A model generated the notes under the pieces. It had not been told where the DNA came from. It made no database searches and worked only from the letters and a program-made list of their open reading frames with translations. Below, piece by piece: positions 1 through 8,472 of a DNA stretch of 64,000 nucleotides. The DNA is from Mycolicibacterium litorale. Lineage in GTDB: Bacteria > Actinomycetota > Actinomycetes > Mycobacteriales > Mycobacteriaceae. Position 1 is the first letter of the stretch. The number at the start of each line of letters is the position of its first letter. The stretch covers positions 4,092,001-4,156,000 of the forward strand of contig CP019882.1 in assembly GCA_002007745.1 (NCBI GenBank). Direction: 5' to 3'. Both the position numbers and the translations under genes were made by a program.

Positions 1-246
1 TGCCGGGTCGCCGATGCGATGCTGGCCTATCTGGACCGCTGCCCCGGGTGCGCCGGTTCGCTGGCCGGCGCGGTGCTTTCGGGTGCGGTGTTGCGCTGCG
101 CCCGCTGCCACGGGCGCTATGACGTCGTCCATGCCGGTGTCGGGATCGCCGACGCCACCCAGCACCTCGAACCGGTCCCGGTGCTGATCCGCGACGGCGT
201 GCCGTCGCTGGCGCTGTCCGGCGAATCGATCGGAGCACCAGCATGA
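1..246 (+). CDS. NifU-like/Rieske-like hydrogenase accessory protein, 3' end only
   Basis: The frame is open at the left edge (it already encodes CRVAD before the first ATG at 19), so this is the C-terminal end of a longer protein. What is visible is a small Rieske-like module: a CPGC pair, then CARCHGRYDV, then a proline-rich LEPVPVLIRDG tail. In group 1h [NiFe]-hydrogenase operons a NifU-domain protein of about 280-300 aa ends in just such a module and precedes the DUF5947 gene, as here. Its likely role is Fe-S handling or electron transfer for the hydrogenase. It overlaps the next gene by ATGA, so the two are translationally coupled. The NifU part is outside the window and cannot be checked. 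Confidence 0.75.
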   Translation, partial: CRVADAMLAYLDRCPGCAGSLAGAVLSGAVLRCARCHGRYDVVHAGVGIADATQHLEPVPVLIRDGVPSLALSGESIGAPA

Positions 247-875
247 CCACGTCCTCCCCCACGGCGGTACTGGCCCGGATACGCGCCACCCGCCCGGCAC
301 CGCAACCGGACGGCGAACGTTGCGAGATGTGCGCCGAGACGATCGCCGAGGAGCACCAGCATGTCGTGGACGTCGGTGCCCGCGAGCTGATGTGTGTCTG
401 TCGCGGTTGCTATCTGTTGTTCACCGATTCCCATGCGGCGCTGCGCTACCGCGCGGTGCCCGATCGCTATCTTTCGTTCCCCGACTTCGCGTTGGGCCGA
501 TCGGAATGGGAGGCACTGCAAATCCCGGTGGGGTGCGCCTTCTTCTTCCACAACTCCGCATTGGACCGCACCGTGGCCTTCTACCCGGGGCCGGCCGGGG
601 CCACCGAATCCGATCTCGACATGGCAGCCTGGGCCACGGTCAGCCGCGACCCGCGGGTGGGCTTGCTCGCCGATGACGTCGAGGCACTGCTGGTGCGGGC
701 CGGGGACAACGGCGAGGCACCACACTGTTGGCTGGTTCCCATCGACGCCTGTTATGGGTTCGTCGGCGGGCTTCGAATGCTGTGGCGCGGCTTCGACGGC
801 GGTACCCAGGCCCGCGACTTCATCGACGCGTTCTTCACCAAGGTGGCCGAACGCAGTGTGGCGCAACTGCCATGA
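243..875 (+). CDS. DUF5947 family hydrogenase-cluster protein
   Basis: This 210-aa cytosolic protein matches the DUF5947 family found almost only in group 1h hydrogenase operons. A CEMC pair near residue 28 and CVCRGC near residue 58 could bind a metal or Fe-S cluster. Other family hallmarks are YRAVPDRY, LQIPVG, FFFHNSALDR, FYPGPAGATES and VPIDACYGFVG. It overlaps both neighbours by ATGA, which points to one tightly coupled operon. No biochemical function is established for the family; a role in metallocentre assembly or electron transfer is inferred from genomic context and the cysteine pairs. The recognition rests on recalled family patterns, not on a search. Confidence 0.85.
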   Translation: MTTSSPTAVLARIRATRPAPQPDGERCEMCAETIAEEHQHVVDVGARELMCVCRGCYLLFTDSHAALRYRAVPDRYLSFPDFALGRSEWEALQIPVGCAFFFHNSALDRTVAFYPGPAGATESDLDMAAWATVSRDPRVGLLADDVEALLVRAGDNGEAPHCWLVPIDACYGFVGGLRMLWRGFDGGTQARDFIDAFFTKVAERSVAQLP

Positions 876-1555
876 CAGGGTCCCGTGGCGAGGTGACGTT
901 CAGCGTGCTCGGCGTGCGGCCCGAACCGTACTCGGTGGCACCGATGCTGGCGGCCGGCATCGGGATCAGCACAACGGGCGAGGCCCCGATCCAGGCCATC
1001 GCTCTGCGTTGTCAGGTCCGCGTCGAACCGCACCGCCGGCCCTACACCGATGACGAGGCGGCCGGGTTGCTCGACCTGTTCGGCCCGCGGCAACGCTGGG
1101 CGGACACCCAGCGCAGCTTCCTGTGGCTGCACGCCACGGCGATGGTGCCCGGCTTCACCGCAGCCAGCCGGGTCGATCTGCCACTGCCGTGCACCTATGA
1201 CGTCGAGGTAGCGGCGACCAAGTACTTCCACGCACTGCGTGACGGCGTGATCCCGTTGCGCTTCTTGTTCAGCGGAACGATCTTCGACGCCGGGCAACAC
1301 AGTCTGCGGGTCCGCCAGGTTTCCTGGGAATGCGAAGACTCCTACGACATGCCGGTCGCGGTGTGGCGGGAGCTGATGGCCCAGCACTTCCCCGACACCG
1401 GCTGGCTGCGGCTCACGCACGACACCATCGCCGCGCTGTGTGCCTTCAAGTCGGCACGCGGACTGCTGAACCTCGATGAGGCGGTCCATGCGCTGCTGAC
1501 CGGCGCTCACGCGTCGGTGTTGTGTTCCAACGGATCCGCGCAGCGGCAGCCATGA
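872..1555 (+). CDS. DUF6084 family hydrogenase-cluster protein
   Basis: A 227-aa protein. I chose ATG 872 because it overlaps the previous stop (ATGA) and places the family start (VTFSVLGVRPEPYSVAP) at the N-terminus; the frame extends upstream only as a shadow of the previous gene. Segments typical of DUF6084 are IQAIALRCQVRVEP, LLDLFGPRQRWADT, MVPGFTAASRVDLPLPCTYD, VAATKYFHALRDG and VAVWRELM. The function is unknown. DUF6084 travels with DUF5947 in group 1h hydrogenase operons and is probably an assembly or maturation factor, which is inference from context only. Confidence 0.85.
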   Translation: MTGSRGEVTFSVLGVRPEPYSVAPMLAAGIGISTTGEAPIQAIALRCQVRVEPHRRPYTDDEAAGLLDLFGPRQRWADTQRSFLWLHATAMVPGFTAASRVDLPLPCTYDVEVAATKYFHALRDGVIPLRFLFSGTIFDAGQHSLRVRQVSWECEDSYDMPVAVWRELMAQHFPDTGWLRLTHDTIAALCAFKSARGLLNLDEAVHALLTGAHASVLCSNGSAQRQP

Positions 1556-2910
1556 ACACCGGTTGGGATCGAGCCCGCACCGTCGCCGACGCGGTGCTCT
1601 ACGAAGGGTACCTGCTCTATCCGTACCGGTCCTCGTCGCGAAAGAATCAGTGCCGCTGGCAGTTCGGCGTCCTGGGGCCACCGGGCGCCGCCGAGGCCGG
1701 AATCGGTGAGCCCGCCGAGTTGAACACCCAGTTTCTGGTCGACGGCGGCGCAGCCATCATCCTGCTGGTCCGCTTTCTGCAGCTGCAGCACCGCCAGGTG
1801 CAGCGTGCCGAATCCGACGGGCGGCTGGTCGACGTCGGCGAGCTCGTCTCCCCCGGTGGGCACTGGCTGAGCTGGGACGAGGCTGTGGAGCGCGAGGTCG
1901 AGTTCGGGCCGCTGAATGTATGTGCACCGCAACCATCGTGGACATTGCCGCTCCTGGTGCCGGGCGGTGCCGATATCGAGGATGTCGAGGGTGGCCGGCT
2001 GGTGCGCACCCGTCGTGAAATCCGCGGCGCGGTCACCATCGAGGTGGAGCGCGACGACGGTTTGGACCGGATCAGCCTGACGGTGACCTGCACGGCGGCC
2101 CCGGCCCTCGACGCGCAGGAGGCGATCGCCACCTCGATGATCGGCACCCACGTCATCGCGGAGGTCCGCGGTGGCCGGTTCGTGTCGCTGCTCGAGCCGC
2201 CCGGACCGGCTGCTGCCGCAGCGGCGCGCTGCCGACACAACCGGTGCTTCCCCGTTCTGGCCGGCGCCCCGGGCGAGCAGCATCTGCTGCTCGTCTCACC
2301 GATCATCCTCTACGACCACCCGGAGGTGGCCGAGCAGAGCGATGGCGCGCTGTACGACTCGACCGAGATCGACGAAATCCTCACGCTGCGGGTGATGACG
2401 ATGACCGACGAGGAGAAGGCGCAGGCCCGGGCCACCGATCCACTGGCGGCCGCGATCGTCGACCGCTGCGACGCGATGTCGCCGGAGGCGATGCAACGAC
2501 TGCACGGCGTCCTGCGCAACCCGCACACTGGGCCCGGCGGAGCAGCTTTGGTGCCCGAAGTACCAGACGGCGTCGACTGGTGGGATCCGTCGGCGGACCG
2601 TGCGGTCCGTCCCGAAGTCGACGCCGTCCTCGTCGGTGGTGTCCCGGTGGCGCGCGGCAGCCGGGTTCGGCTGCGGCCGAGCCGCCGCGCGGATGCTCAG
2701 GACATCTTCGTCGCGGGCAAGGTCGCCCGGGTCACCTCCGTCCATGAGGACGTCGACGGCAACACTCACGTCGGGGTGGTCGTCGACGAAGATCCGGCGG
2801 CCGACCTGCATGACTGGTACGGGCGCTACCTCTATTTCGCGCCCGACGAGGTCGAACCGCTCGACCCCGAACCGTTGAGCACAGAAGGAGGTTCGCGATG
2901 CAAGTCATAG
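1552..2910 (+). CDS. Conserved hydrogenase-cluster protein of unknown function (452 aa)
   Basis: ATG 1552 overlaps the DUF6084 stop by ATGA and yields the recognisable start MNTGWDRARTVADAVLYEGY; the track-length version with ten extra residues is unlikely. The protein is soluble, acidic and about 450 aa. It has LLYPYRSSSRKNQCRWQFGV near residue 24 and a C-terminal part carrying LRPSRRADAQDIFVAGKVARV followed by HVGVVVDEDP, as in members found in other actinobacterial group 1h hydrogenase operons. I know of no assigned biochemical activity. Its invariant placement between DUF6084 and the small DUF6893 peptide suggests a structural or maturation role for the oxygen-tolerant hydrogenase. Confidence 0.75.
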   Translation: MNTGWDRARTVADAVLYEGYLLYPYRSSSRKNQCRWQFGVLGPPGAAEAGIGEPAELNTQFLVDGGAAIILLVRFLQLQHRQVQRAESDGRLVDVGELVSPGGHWLSWDEAVEREVEFGPLNVCAPQPSWTLPLLVPGGADIEDVEGGRLVRTRREIRGAVTIEVERDDGLDRISLTVTCTAAPALDAQEAIATSMIGTHVIAEVRGGRFVSLLEPPGPAAAAAARCRHNRCFPVLAGAPGEQHLLLVSPIILYDHPEVAEQSDGALYDSTEIDEILTLRVMTMTDEEKAQARATDPLAAAIVDRCDAMSPEAMQRLHGVLRNPHTGPGGAALVPEVPDGVDWWDPSADRAVRPEVDAVLVGGVPVARGSRVRLRPSRRADAQDIFVAGKVARVTSVHEDVDGNTHVGVVVDEDPAADLHDWYGRYLYFAPDEVEPLDPEPLSTEGGSRCKS

Positions 2911-3017
2911 GGTGGATCGCCACCGTGGTGGTGGGGCTGGTCGTCCTCGGCGGTGTGGTGATCGGGGTCAGGTCGATTCCCGACGTCCAGCGCTACATGC
3001 GGATTCGGCACATGTAG
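2898..3017 (+). CDS. DUF6893 family small membrane protein (39 aa)
   Basis: A 39-codon gene too short for usual ORF cut-offs. It starts inside the end of the preceding gene (13-bp overlap in another frame) with a good ribosome binding site, GAAGGAGG at about 2884-2891. The peptide has one hydrophobic helix (residues about 4-24, VVVGLVVLGGVVIG) followed by a basic tail ending in RYMRIRHM, which is the hallmark of DUF6893 peptides (RRYLRIRRM-type) in actinobacterial hydrogenase operons. A membrane anchor or accessory subunit for the hydrogenase is the likely role; this is inferred. Confidence 0.8.
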   Translation: MQVIGWIATVVVGLVVLGGVVIGVRSIPDVQRYMRIRHM

Positions 3018-3024
3018 CGCGGTG

Positions 3025-3513
3025 ATGGCGACGCGCATCCTGGTCGCCGGGATCGGCAACATCTTCCTCGGCGACGACGGCTTTGGATCCGAGGTGATTC
3101 GCTCGCTCGGCGACTCGTTTTACCGGCGCGACGACGTCCGAGTCACCGACTACGGCATCGGCGGCATGCACCTGGCCTACGACCTGCTCGACGGCTGGGC
3201 CGCACTGGTACTCGTCGACGCGCTGCCCGACCGGGGAGCGCCCGGCGCGTTGCACGTGTTCGAAGCGGATCACGAAACACCGCATGCGGCCGCCGCTTTG
3301 GATGCCCACGGGATCGACCCCGGCGCGGTCTTCGCCAGCCTCTGCGCACTCGGCGGGAGCGCACCGCGCACCGTCGTGGTGGGATGCGAGGTCGTCGACA
3401 CCACCGAAGGCATCGGTTTGAGCGAGCCGGTGCGCGCGTCGGTGCCCGATGCGGTCAACGCCGTGCGGGCAGCAGTGGCCATGCTGACGGGACCGGCAGT
3501 GCAGGAGGTGTGA
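3025..3513 (+). CDS. Hydrogenase maturation endopeptidase (HupD/HycI family)
   Basis: This 162-aa member of peptidase family M52 would cleave the C-terminal extension of the [NiFe]-hydrogenase large subunit after nickel insertion. The N-terminus ILVAGIGNIFLGDDGFG is the family signature with the nickel-sensing acidic residues; a second acidic residue lies in VLVDALPD and a conserved His in DAHGIDPG. The start is ATG 3025; a GTG at 3022 directly before it is possible. It follows the DUF6893 gene by a few bases and precedes hypC, the normal maturation order. Its substrate, the large subunit, must be encoded upstream of the window. Confidence 0.92.
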   Translation: MATRILVAGIGNIFLGDDGFGSEVIRSLGDSFYRRDDVRVTDYGIGGMHLAYDLLDGWAALVLVDALPDRGAPGALHVFEADHETPHAAAALDAHGIDPGAVFASLCALGGSAPRTVVVGCEVVDTTEGIGLSEPVRASVPDAVNAVRAAVAMLTGPAVQEV

Positions 3514-3517
3514 GGCG

Positions 3518-3766
3518 ATGTGTCTGGGCATACCCGGCCAGGTGGTAGCGCTGGTGTCGGGCTACGGCGGGCAGCTGGCGCTCGTCAACGTCGCCGGTGA
3601 GCACCGCCGCGTCAACATAGGCATGTTGCCGGAGGAGACGTTCAGCACCGGTGACTGGGTCATCATCCACATGGGGTTCGTGGTCGAGAAGACCGACGCC
3701 GAGGGTGCCGAGGCGGCGCTGGCCGGCCTGCGCCTGATGGGCAGCGGACTCGACGAGGGGCCATGA
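3518..3766 (+). CDS. hypC: [NiFe]-hydrogenase assembly chaperone HypC/HybG
   Basis: An 82-aa protein starting MCLGIPGQV, the diagnostic HypC N-terminus in which Cys2 coordinates the Fe(CN)2CO precursor with HypD and then docks on the large-subunit precursor. The size is normal for the family. It lies 4 bp after the endopeptidase gene, has AGGAGG just upstream (about 3502-3507) and overlaps the next gene by ATGA. hypA, B, D, E and F are not visible here and may be elsewhere or upstream. The chaperone is probably dedicated to the linked group 1h enzyme. Confidence 0.95.
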   Translation: MCLGIPGQVVALVSGYGGQLALVNVAGEHRRVNIGMLPEETFSTGDWVIIHMGFVVEKTDAEGAEAALAGLRLMGSGLDEGP

Positions 3767-4490
3767 CAACCCGGCCGGCTTCGACACGAGGCTGGGAGCT
3801 GTTCGCCCGCTTCGCCTTCCCGCCCAACGAGCTGGGCTACTGCGGCCCGCCCGACGCCTCGGTTCTGCTGCCGGGCAACGAGCCCGGCGAGATTGCCGGG
3901 CATGCCAAGGGTTTCGATGGGGCCTGGCCCTACCTACAGGAGATCGCCGCGGCCGCCGGGATTGACGATCCGCTGGACGCCGAGGTGGTTCGCGGCTACT
4001 GGGTGGGTGGGCCACTGCTCGATGCCGTCGACCCCGGTGCGCTGGGCCGCCGGTTGCGCTCGGCGTTCGCCGACCAGCCGACCGGCCTGCTCGACCGGCT
4101 CGACAGACACGTTCTGGCTCACCACAGCTTCCATGTATTCGTCGTCTATCCGTGGGTACGGTTTCTCGATGTCGACCCGACCACTGCCTTGCGGATCTTG
4201 CAGGCTTGCCGGATCCGTTGGGGGTAGTCGATTCCGTCAACGGTGAGTACGCGACACTGCTGTCTCGCCCGCTGCGCTTGGACGGCGGTCGGCTGCGCCT
4301 GGCCGGCCCGGCACCGGAGACGGTGCGTTGGTGCCGCGACGGCATCTCGCTGGCGCCGGCTCCAGTCGCCGGTGATACTGTCGCCGCTCATTGGGCTTGG
4401 GTCTGCGGCCGGCTCGGCGACGACGAGGTCAGCGCATTGGCGGCGGCTACGGTTTCGACGCTGGAGTGGGTGAATGCGGCGCGCCGGTAA
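3763..4490 (+). pseudogene. DUF6390 family hydrogenase-cluster protein, frameshifted at 4220-4224
   Basis: The first frame (3763-4227) gives 154 aa beginning FARFAFPPNELGYCGPPDAS and ending CRIRWG then TAG. The expected continuation, VVDSVNGEYATLLSRPLRLD through RWCRDG, HWAWVCGRLG and LEWVNAARR, is in the -1 frame and ends at 4490. Joined, they give a full DUF6390 protein of about 242 aa. The break lies in a run of five G (4220-4224); one more G restores the frame. A sequencing deletion is the most likely explanation, then a real mutation; a programmed -1 shift is possible but has no other support. It is the last gene of the hydrogenase operon. The 3' end overlaps the convergent MASE1 gene by 44 bp. 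Confidence 0.8.
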
Positions 4491-6657
4491 GGCGGAACCG
4501 GACTGCGACCACGCAGACGTCGTCGTTGCGCGGCGTCGGCGCGAGGACCTGCGTCAGCTGCCGGCACGCGGCGGGCAGCGATTCCTCACCGCTCCACTGG
4601 CCGACCAGACCCTGCGCACGTTCCAGACCGGTCTCGATGTCCTGGCCGCGCCGCTCGACGAGTCCGTCGGTGTACATGACGACGATGTCACCGTCGTGGA
4701 TCTCGATGTGGCCCTGGGTGTAGAAGGCATCGTCGAGCGGGCCGAGCACCGGCCCGTGCGCGCCCGACAACCGGATGACCCCGCCGCCGGCGCAACGTCG
4801 CAGCAGCGGTGGCGGGTGACCGGCTGAGGCGTAGGCCAGGATGCCTTCGGCCGGGTCCAGCACCGCCACCCCCATGGTCGCGAACTTCCCGTTGCTGGCG
4901 TAGCGGGTGAACGTGTTGAGCTCGACGAGCAGCTGCGCCGGGGACAGCCCCTGCAGGGCCAGTGCCCGGCCGGCGCTGCGCAGTTGCGCCATGTCCTCCA
5001 CCGCCGGAAGTCCGTGTCCGACCACGTCACCGACGGCGAAATACATTCGCCCGTGCGGCAATGCCAGCGCGTCATACCAGTCACCGCCAAGTCCCTGCAC
5101 CACGTCGGCGGGCTCATAGCTCACTGCGACATCCACGCCCTCGATCGGCGCTGGACTACTGGGCAGCACGGCCGCCTGCAATACCGCCGCGCGAGCGTGT
5201 TCGTCGGCGTATACGCGGGCCCGCACCAAGGCCTGCCCGATCATCGTTGCCACCGCTGAGGTGTAGGCGAGCTGCGCGGTATCCAACGGTTGCGGTTCGC
5301 GCCAGGACAGCACCAGCACCCCGATGGCATCACCGCCCGCCGTCAGCGGCCAGCTCACCAGGGACGCACTGCCACTGGCGACCATCCATCGGGCATTGTC
5401 CGGGTATCGCCGCCGGTACTCGGCCAGGGTGCGGACGACCACCGGCTGGCCGGTACGGACGGCCTCGGTGGCCGCGGTGGGTGCGGTGATTTCCAAGCCG
5501 CCGGCGAACCGGTCGACGACCGAGTCGGGATAGCCGCCCATCGTCACCCAGTCGAGTCCGGTTCCGTCGGTGGTGACCAGCCCGACCGTCAGGGCTTGTG
5601 CGCCGGCGTCGTTGATGACCTGTCCGACCACCGCGTCGCCGATCTGACTTTGGGTGAACGCACCGGAGAGCAACTGGCCGAGGTTGGCCAGCGTTTCCAG
5701 GCGGGCCCGTTCGCGTTGTTCAGCCTCGCGTTGCCGGACCGCGGTGACCCGGCCGGCGGCCTCCTGCGCGGTCAGCATTGCGACCAGCACGACAACGGCG
5801 ATGAACGCCTGAGTGATCGCCAGCCGCCCCGGTGTGGCCATCGGCAGGTCGGCGAACGTCCCGCGGCCGGCGTCGGTCATGACGTTGGCGGTGAACGCCA
5901 GCACCGCACCGGACAGGCACGCGCCGATCATGTCGAGCCGCAATGCCGCCCACGCCATCACCGGCAGCAACAACAGGGCCGGCGGTATGCCGAACCAGAA
6001 CGCCGACAATGACAGCACCGCGGTGCCGAGCAGAACCAGTGCGGTCTCCGGCCAGCGACGGCGGACGATGTGGGACTGCAAGGGCCACAACAGGATCGGC
6101 GCCCCGATCACCAGGACTCCGACACCATCGCCGGCCCACCAGTGCAGTACGGCACTGGGCCACCGGCTGTGCCCGTCGACTGCGCTGAGCAATCCGCCGA
6201 TCAGCCCGCCCGCCAGCGGGCCGAGGACCACGGCTCCGGCCACGAACCGGGCCAGATCCGGGCGCCTGCGCAGGTCCGGTGGCCCCTTGCACCAAGCCCG
6301 CACCAGTGACGCCCCGACCAGCGGCTCCACCGAGTTGGCCACCGCGAACCCCGCGGCCCTGGCCAGCGATGTCCCGTAGCGCAGGTCGACAGCCAATTCG
6401 ACGACCACGATGGCGGCGACGATCGGCGGCCACAAACTCTTTCGGGTGAGCAGCATCGCCGCGACCGTCACGCCGGCCGACGGGAAGAACGCGGCGCCGA
6501 TACCGGCGCCGAAGGCCTGCCAGGACAACACCGCACCCGCCAGGTAGGCCAGCACAATCCAGCCGAACAACGGCGTCGCGGCCCTGATCCACTCGGGCCG
6601 GCCGGAATCGCTCACCGGGACCCGCCGCAGAGTCCGCGAATCAACTGCCAGCCGCAC
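4447..6657 (-). CDS. MASE1-GAF-PP2C (SpoIIE/RsbU-type) membrane phosphatase regulator
   Basis: A 736-aa protein in three parts. Residues about 25-305 are a polytopic MASE1 sensor (FFPSAGVTVAAMLL, then repeated hydrophobic helices). Residues about 325-480 are a GAF domain. Residues about 500-720 are a PPM/SpoIIE serine phosphatase with GGDWYDALALPHGRMYFAVGD, VGHGLPA, SAGHPPPLLR, MYTDGLVERR and a final NDDVCVVAV. Such proteins dephosphorylate anti-anti-sigma factors in response to a signal at the membrane. No partner switch or sigma gene is adjacent, so the target is unknown. The start is GTG 6657; an internal GTG about 14 codons later is possible. Confidence 0.9.
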   Translation of the reverse strand: MRLAVDSRTLRRVPVSDSGRPEWIRAATPLFGWIVLAYLAGAVLSWQAFGAGIGAAFFPSAGVTVAAMLLTRKSLWPPIVAAIVVVELAVDLRYGTSLARAAGFAVANSVEPLVGASLVRAWCKGPPDLRRRPDLARFVAGAVVLGPLAGGLIGGLLSAVDGHSRWPSAVLHWWAGDGVGVLVIGAPILLWPLQSHIVRRRWPETALVLLGTAVLSLSAFWFGIPPALLLLPVMAWAALRLDMIGACLSGAVLAFTANVMTDAGRGTFADLPMATPGRLAITQAFIAVVVLVAMLTAQEAAGRVTAVRQREAEQRERARLETLANLGQLLSGAFTQSQIGDAVVGQVINDAGAQALTVGLVTTDGTGLDWVTMGGYPDSVVDRFAGGLEITAPTAATEAVRTGQPVVVRTLAEYRRRYPDNARWMVASGSASLVSWPLTAGGDAIGVLVLSWREPQPLDTAQLAYTSAVATMIGQALVRARVYADEHARAAVLQAAVLPSSPAPIEGVDVAVSYEPADVVQGLGGDWYDALALPHGRMYFAVGDVVGHGLPAVEDMAQLRSAGRALALQGLSPAQLLVELNTFTRYASNGKFATMGVAVLDPAEGILAYASAGHPPPLLRRCAGGGVIRLSGAHGPVLGPLDDAFYTQGHIEIHDGDIVVMYTDGLVERRGQDIETGLERAQGLVGQWSGEESLPAACRQLTQVLAPTPRNDDVCVVAVRFRLTGAPHSPTPASKP

Positions 6658-6771
6658 CGCATGAGCCTATCCATCCGCGGGCAAAAATCCGAGCCGAACT
6701 AGCCAATCAGCCGCGGTCGCGCGTTGGGCCGGAACCTTTCCTGGCCTGATCCCGTTGTTGTTCTTCGGATT

Positions 6772-7440
6772 TCACCGTTTGCGCAGCACGATGAACCCGG
6801 CCTCCACCACGGCGGTGATCTCGACGTCATCGGGGCGCAGAGCGAATTCCGGTGTCCCGCCACCGCCGGACATGCTCTGCGCCGCCAATGTCGCCCGCGC
6901 CATCGGGGTTACCGCACCCGTGCTCGGGTCGCTGATGCTGCGTACCGCCACCGGGCCCAGGTCGAGGGCGTCGGCATAGTCCTGAGCCCGTTGCTGCGCG
7001 TCACGAACCGCCTTCTGCCGGGCCGCCCGCTCGGTCTTCGCCCGCTTGGCCCCGGTCAGATCCCACTCGATGTGGCCGATGCCGACTCCGTCCAGACCGA
7101 CACCCCACGACACCCAGGTGGCCAGTTCGTCAAAGTCGGCGAACGTGGCGGTGATGGGCACCGCCGCGGAATGCACCAGCGGCAACTGCGCACCCTCGGA
7201 GTTCCACGGGCGCCGCGCCGTCACCCGCACCTGGTCGAACGAGTACCACGTGACCGGACCGCGCTTGGGATGGTGCAGCGCCTCGATCGACGCCTTGACG
7301 TCGGCCAGCGTCGAACTGACCGCCTGGAACACCGGCTCGGGCTGCGGGCCCTCCAGGCTCAGCACAGCGTGAACGGTGGCGCGCTCGGGCGGCATGGTGA
7401 CCGTGTGCACCCCCCGCACCCGGATGTCGACGGCAGTCAT
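6772..7440 (-). CDS. SIMPL domain (DUF541) protein
   Basis: A 222-aa protein of the SIMPL/DUF541 family: an N-terminal RGVHTVTMPPERATV strand, a central helical region with AAVPITATFADFDELA, and the C-terminal RAQDYADALDL, GPVAVRSISDP, then PDDVEITAVVEAGF. There is no clear signal peptide, unlike Gram-negative members, so it looks cytoplasmic. The family's function is poorly defined. It is separated from the upstream MASE1 gene by about 110 bp in which I see nothing but a possible promoter. The next gene on the same strand ends at 7450, 10 bp upstream of this start, so co-transcription with the SDR gene is likely. Confidence 0.8.
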   Translation of the reverse strand: MTAVDIRVRGVHTVTMPPERATVHAVLSLEGPQPEPVFQAVSSTLADVKASIEALHHPKRGPVTWYSFDQVRVTARRPWNSEGAQLPLVHSAAVPITATFADFDELATWVSWGVGLDGVGIGHIEWDLTGAKRAKTERAARQKAVRDAQQRAQDYADALDLGPVAVRSISDPSTGAVTPMARATLAAQSMSGGGGTPEFALRPDDVEITAVVEAGFIVLRKR

Positions 7441-7449
7441 GGCGCCAGA

Positions 7450-8472
7450 CTAGGCACCTGCGGGACGGTCGCGTCGGCGTCCGGCGAAGAACTCGACCGC
7501 CTCCCGGATCGATTCGTGGACATCGCGGGGTTGCCAGCCCAGTTCGCGGACCGCCTTACGGTGATCCATCGGAGCCATGACGTGCATCAGCCGCACCGTC
7601 GTGGGATTGAGCGGTAGGTCGCGGTGGGTGAGCGCGCCGGCGATGCCACCGGCGATCCCGATACCGCGCAGCACCGGTTTGGGGATCCCCCACCGGGGTG
7701 CCTGCCGACCGGCCGCTCGTGCGGCGGACTCGTAGAGGTCGCGGTAGGGCAGATAGCGTTCGGAGATGATGTAGCGCTGGCCGACCCGGCCGTGGTCGGC
7801 AGCCAAGACCAAGGCCCGGGCGGCATCGGTGATGCCGACCACCTCGGTGGCCATCCCGCGCAGATAGAACGGCAGTTTGCCGGCTGCGGCCGCCGCGACC
7901 AGGGAACCGTGCGGCGTGGGTTGCCAGTCCCCGGCACCGTAGGTGTTGGCGACGCACAGCGCCACCGCGGGCAGCCCTCGCTGACGGCTGTAATCCAGCA
8001 CCAGGTTCTCGGCCATCACCCGGGACCTGATGTAACCGCCGGCTTTGGCTCCCCAGTCGAACGCGGTGTCCTCGTCGACCGGTCCGCCGGTGCCGAGCCC
8101 GACGGTGCCGATCGTGCTGGTGAACACGAAGCGGCGCAGGTCGGCGGTCACGGCGGCGTCGAGCACGTGCCTGAGCCCTTCTACGTTGGTGCGGTAGAGC
8201 GGCGCGGGGTCGCGCAGATGGGCGCGGGTGTCGACCACGCAGTAGAACACCACGTCGCAGCCGTGCATGGCTTCGGCCAATGCCGCGTCGTCGAAGATGT
8301 CGCCGTAGTAGCGCCTGACAGGCAGGTCGTCGATGCCGCGGGTCGAACTGCTGCGGCGCAGCATGACGCGCACGGTGTCACCCCGCTCGACGAGCTGCCG
8401 GGTCACCTGGGATCCGAGGAACCCGCTGGCACCCATGACCAGTTTGTCCGTGCCTGCCACGACTTGCAGCAT
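7450..8472 (-). CDS. NAD(P)-dependent epimerase/dehydratase-type extended SDR
   Basis: A 340-aa extended short-chain dehydrogenase with a Rossmann start KLVMGASGFLGSQV. The start is ATG 8472, preceded by GGAGG; an in-frame GTG at 8481 overlaps that SD sequence and is less likely. FTSTIGTVGLG supplies the catalytic Ser/Thr region and YIRSR occupies the YxxxK position, so the usual Lys is an Arg here. The protein resembles actinobacterial 3-beta-hydroxysteroid dehydrogenase/dihydroflavonol-reductase-like proteins of unknown substrate. It is probably cotranscribed with the downstream SIMPL gene. The Arg substitution makes a classical reductase mechanism uncertain. Confidence 0.8.
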   Translation of the reverse strand: MLQVVAGTDKLVMGASGFLGSQVTRQLVERGDTVRVMLRRSSSTRGIDDLPVRRYYGDIFDDAALAEAMHGCDVVFYCVVDTRAHLRDPAPLYRTNVEGLRHVLDAAVTADLRRFVFTSTIGTVGLGTGGPVDEDTAFDWGAKAGGYIRSRVMAENLVLDYSRQRGLPAVALCVANTYGAGDWQPTPHGSLVAAAAAGKLPFYLRGMATEVVGITDAARALVLAADHGRVGQRYIISERYLPYRDLYESAARAAGRQAPRWGIPKPVLRGIGIAGGIAGALTHRDLPLNPTTVRLMHVMAPMDHRKAVRELGWQPRDVHESIREAVEFFAGRRRDRPAGA

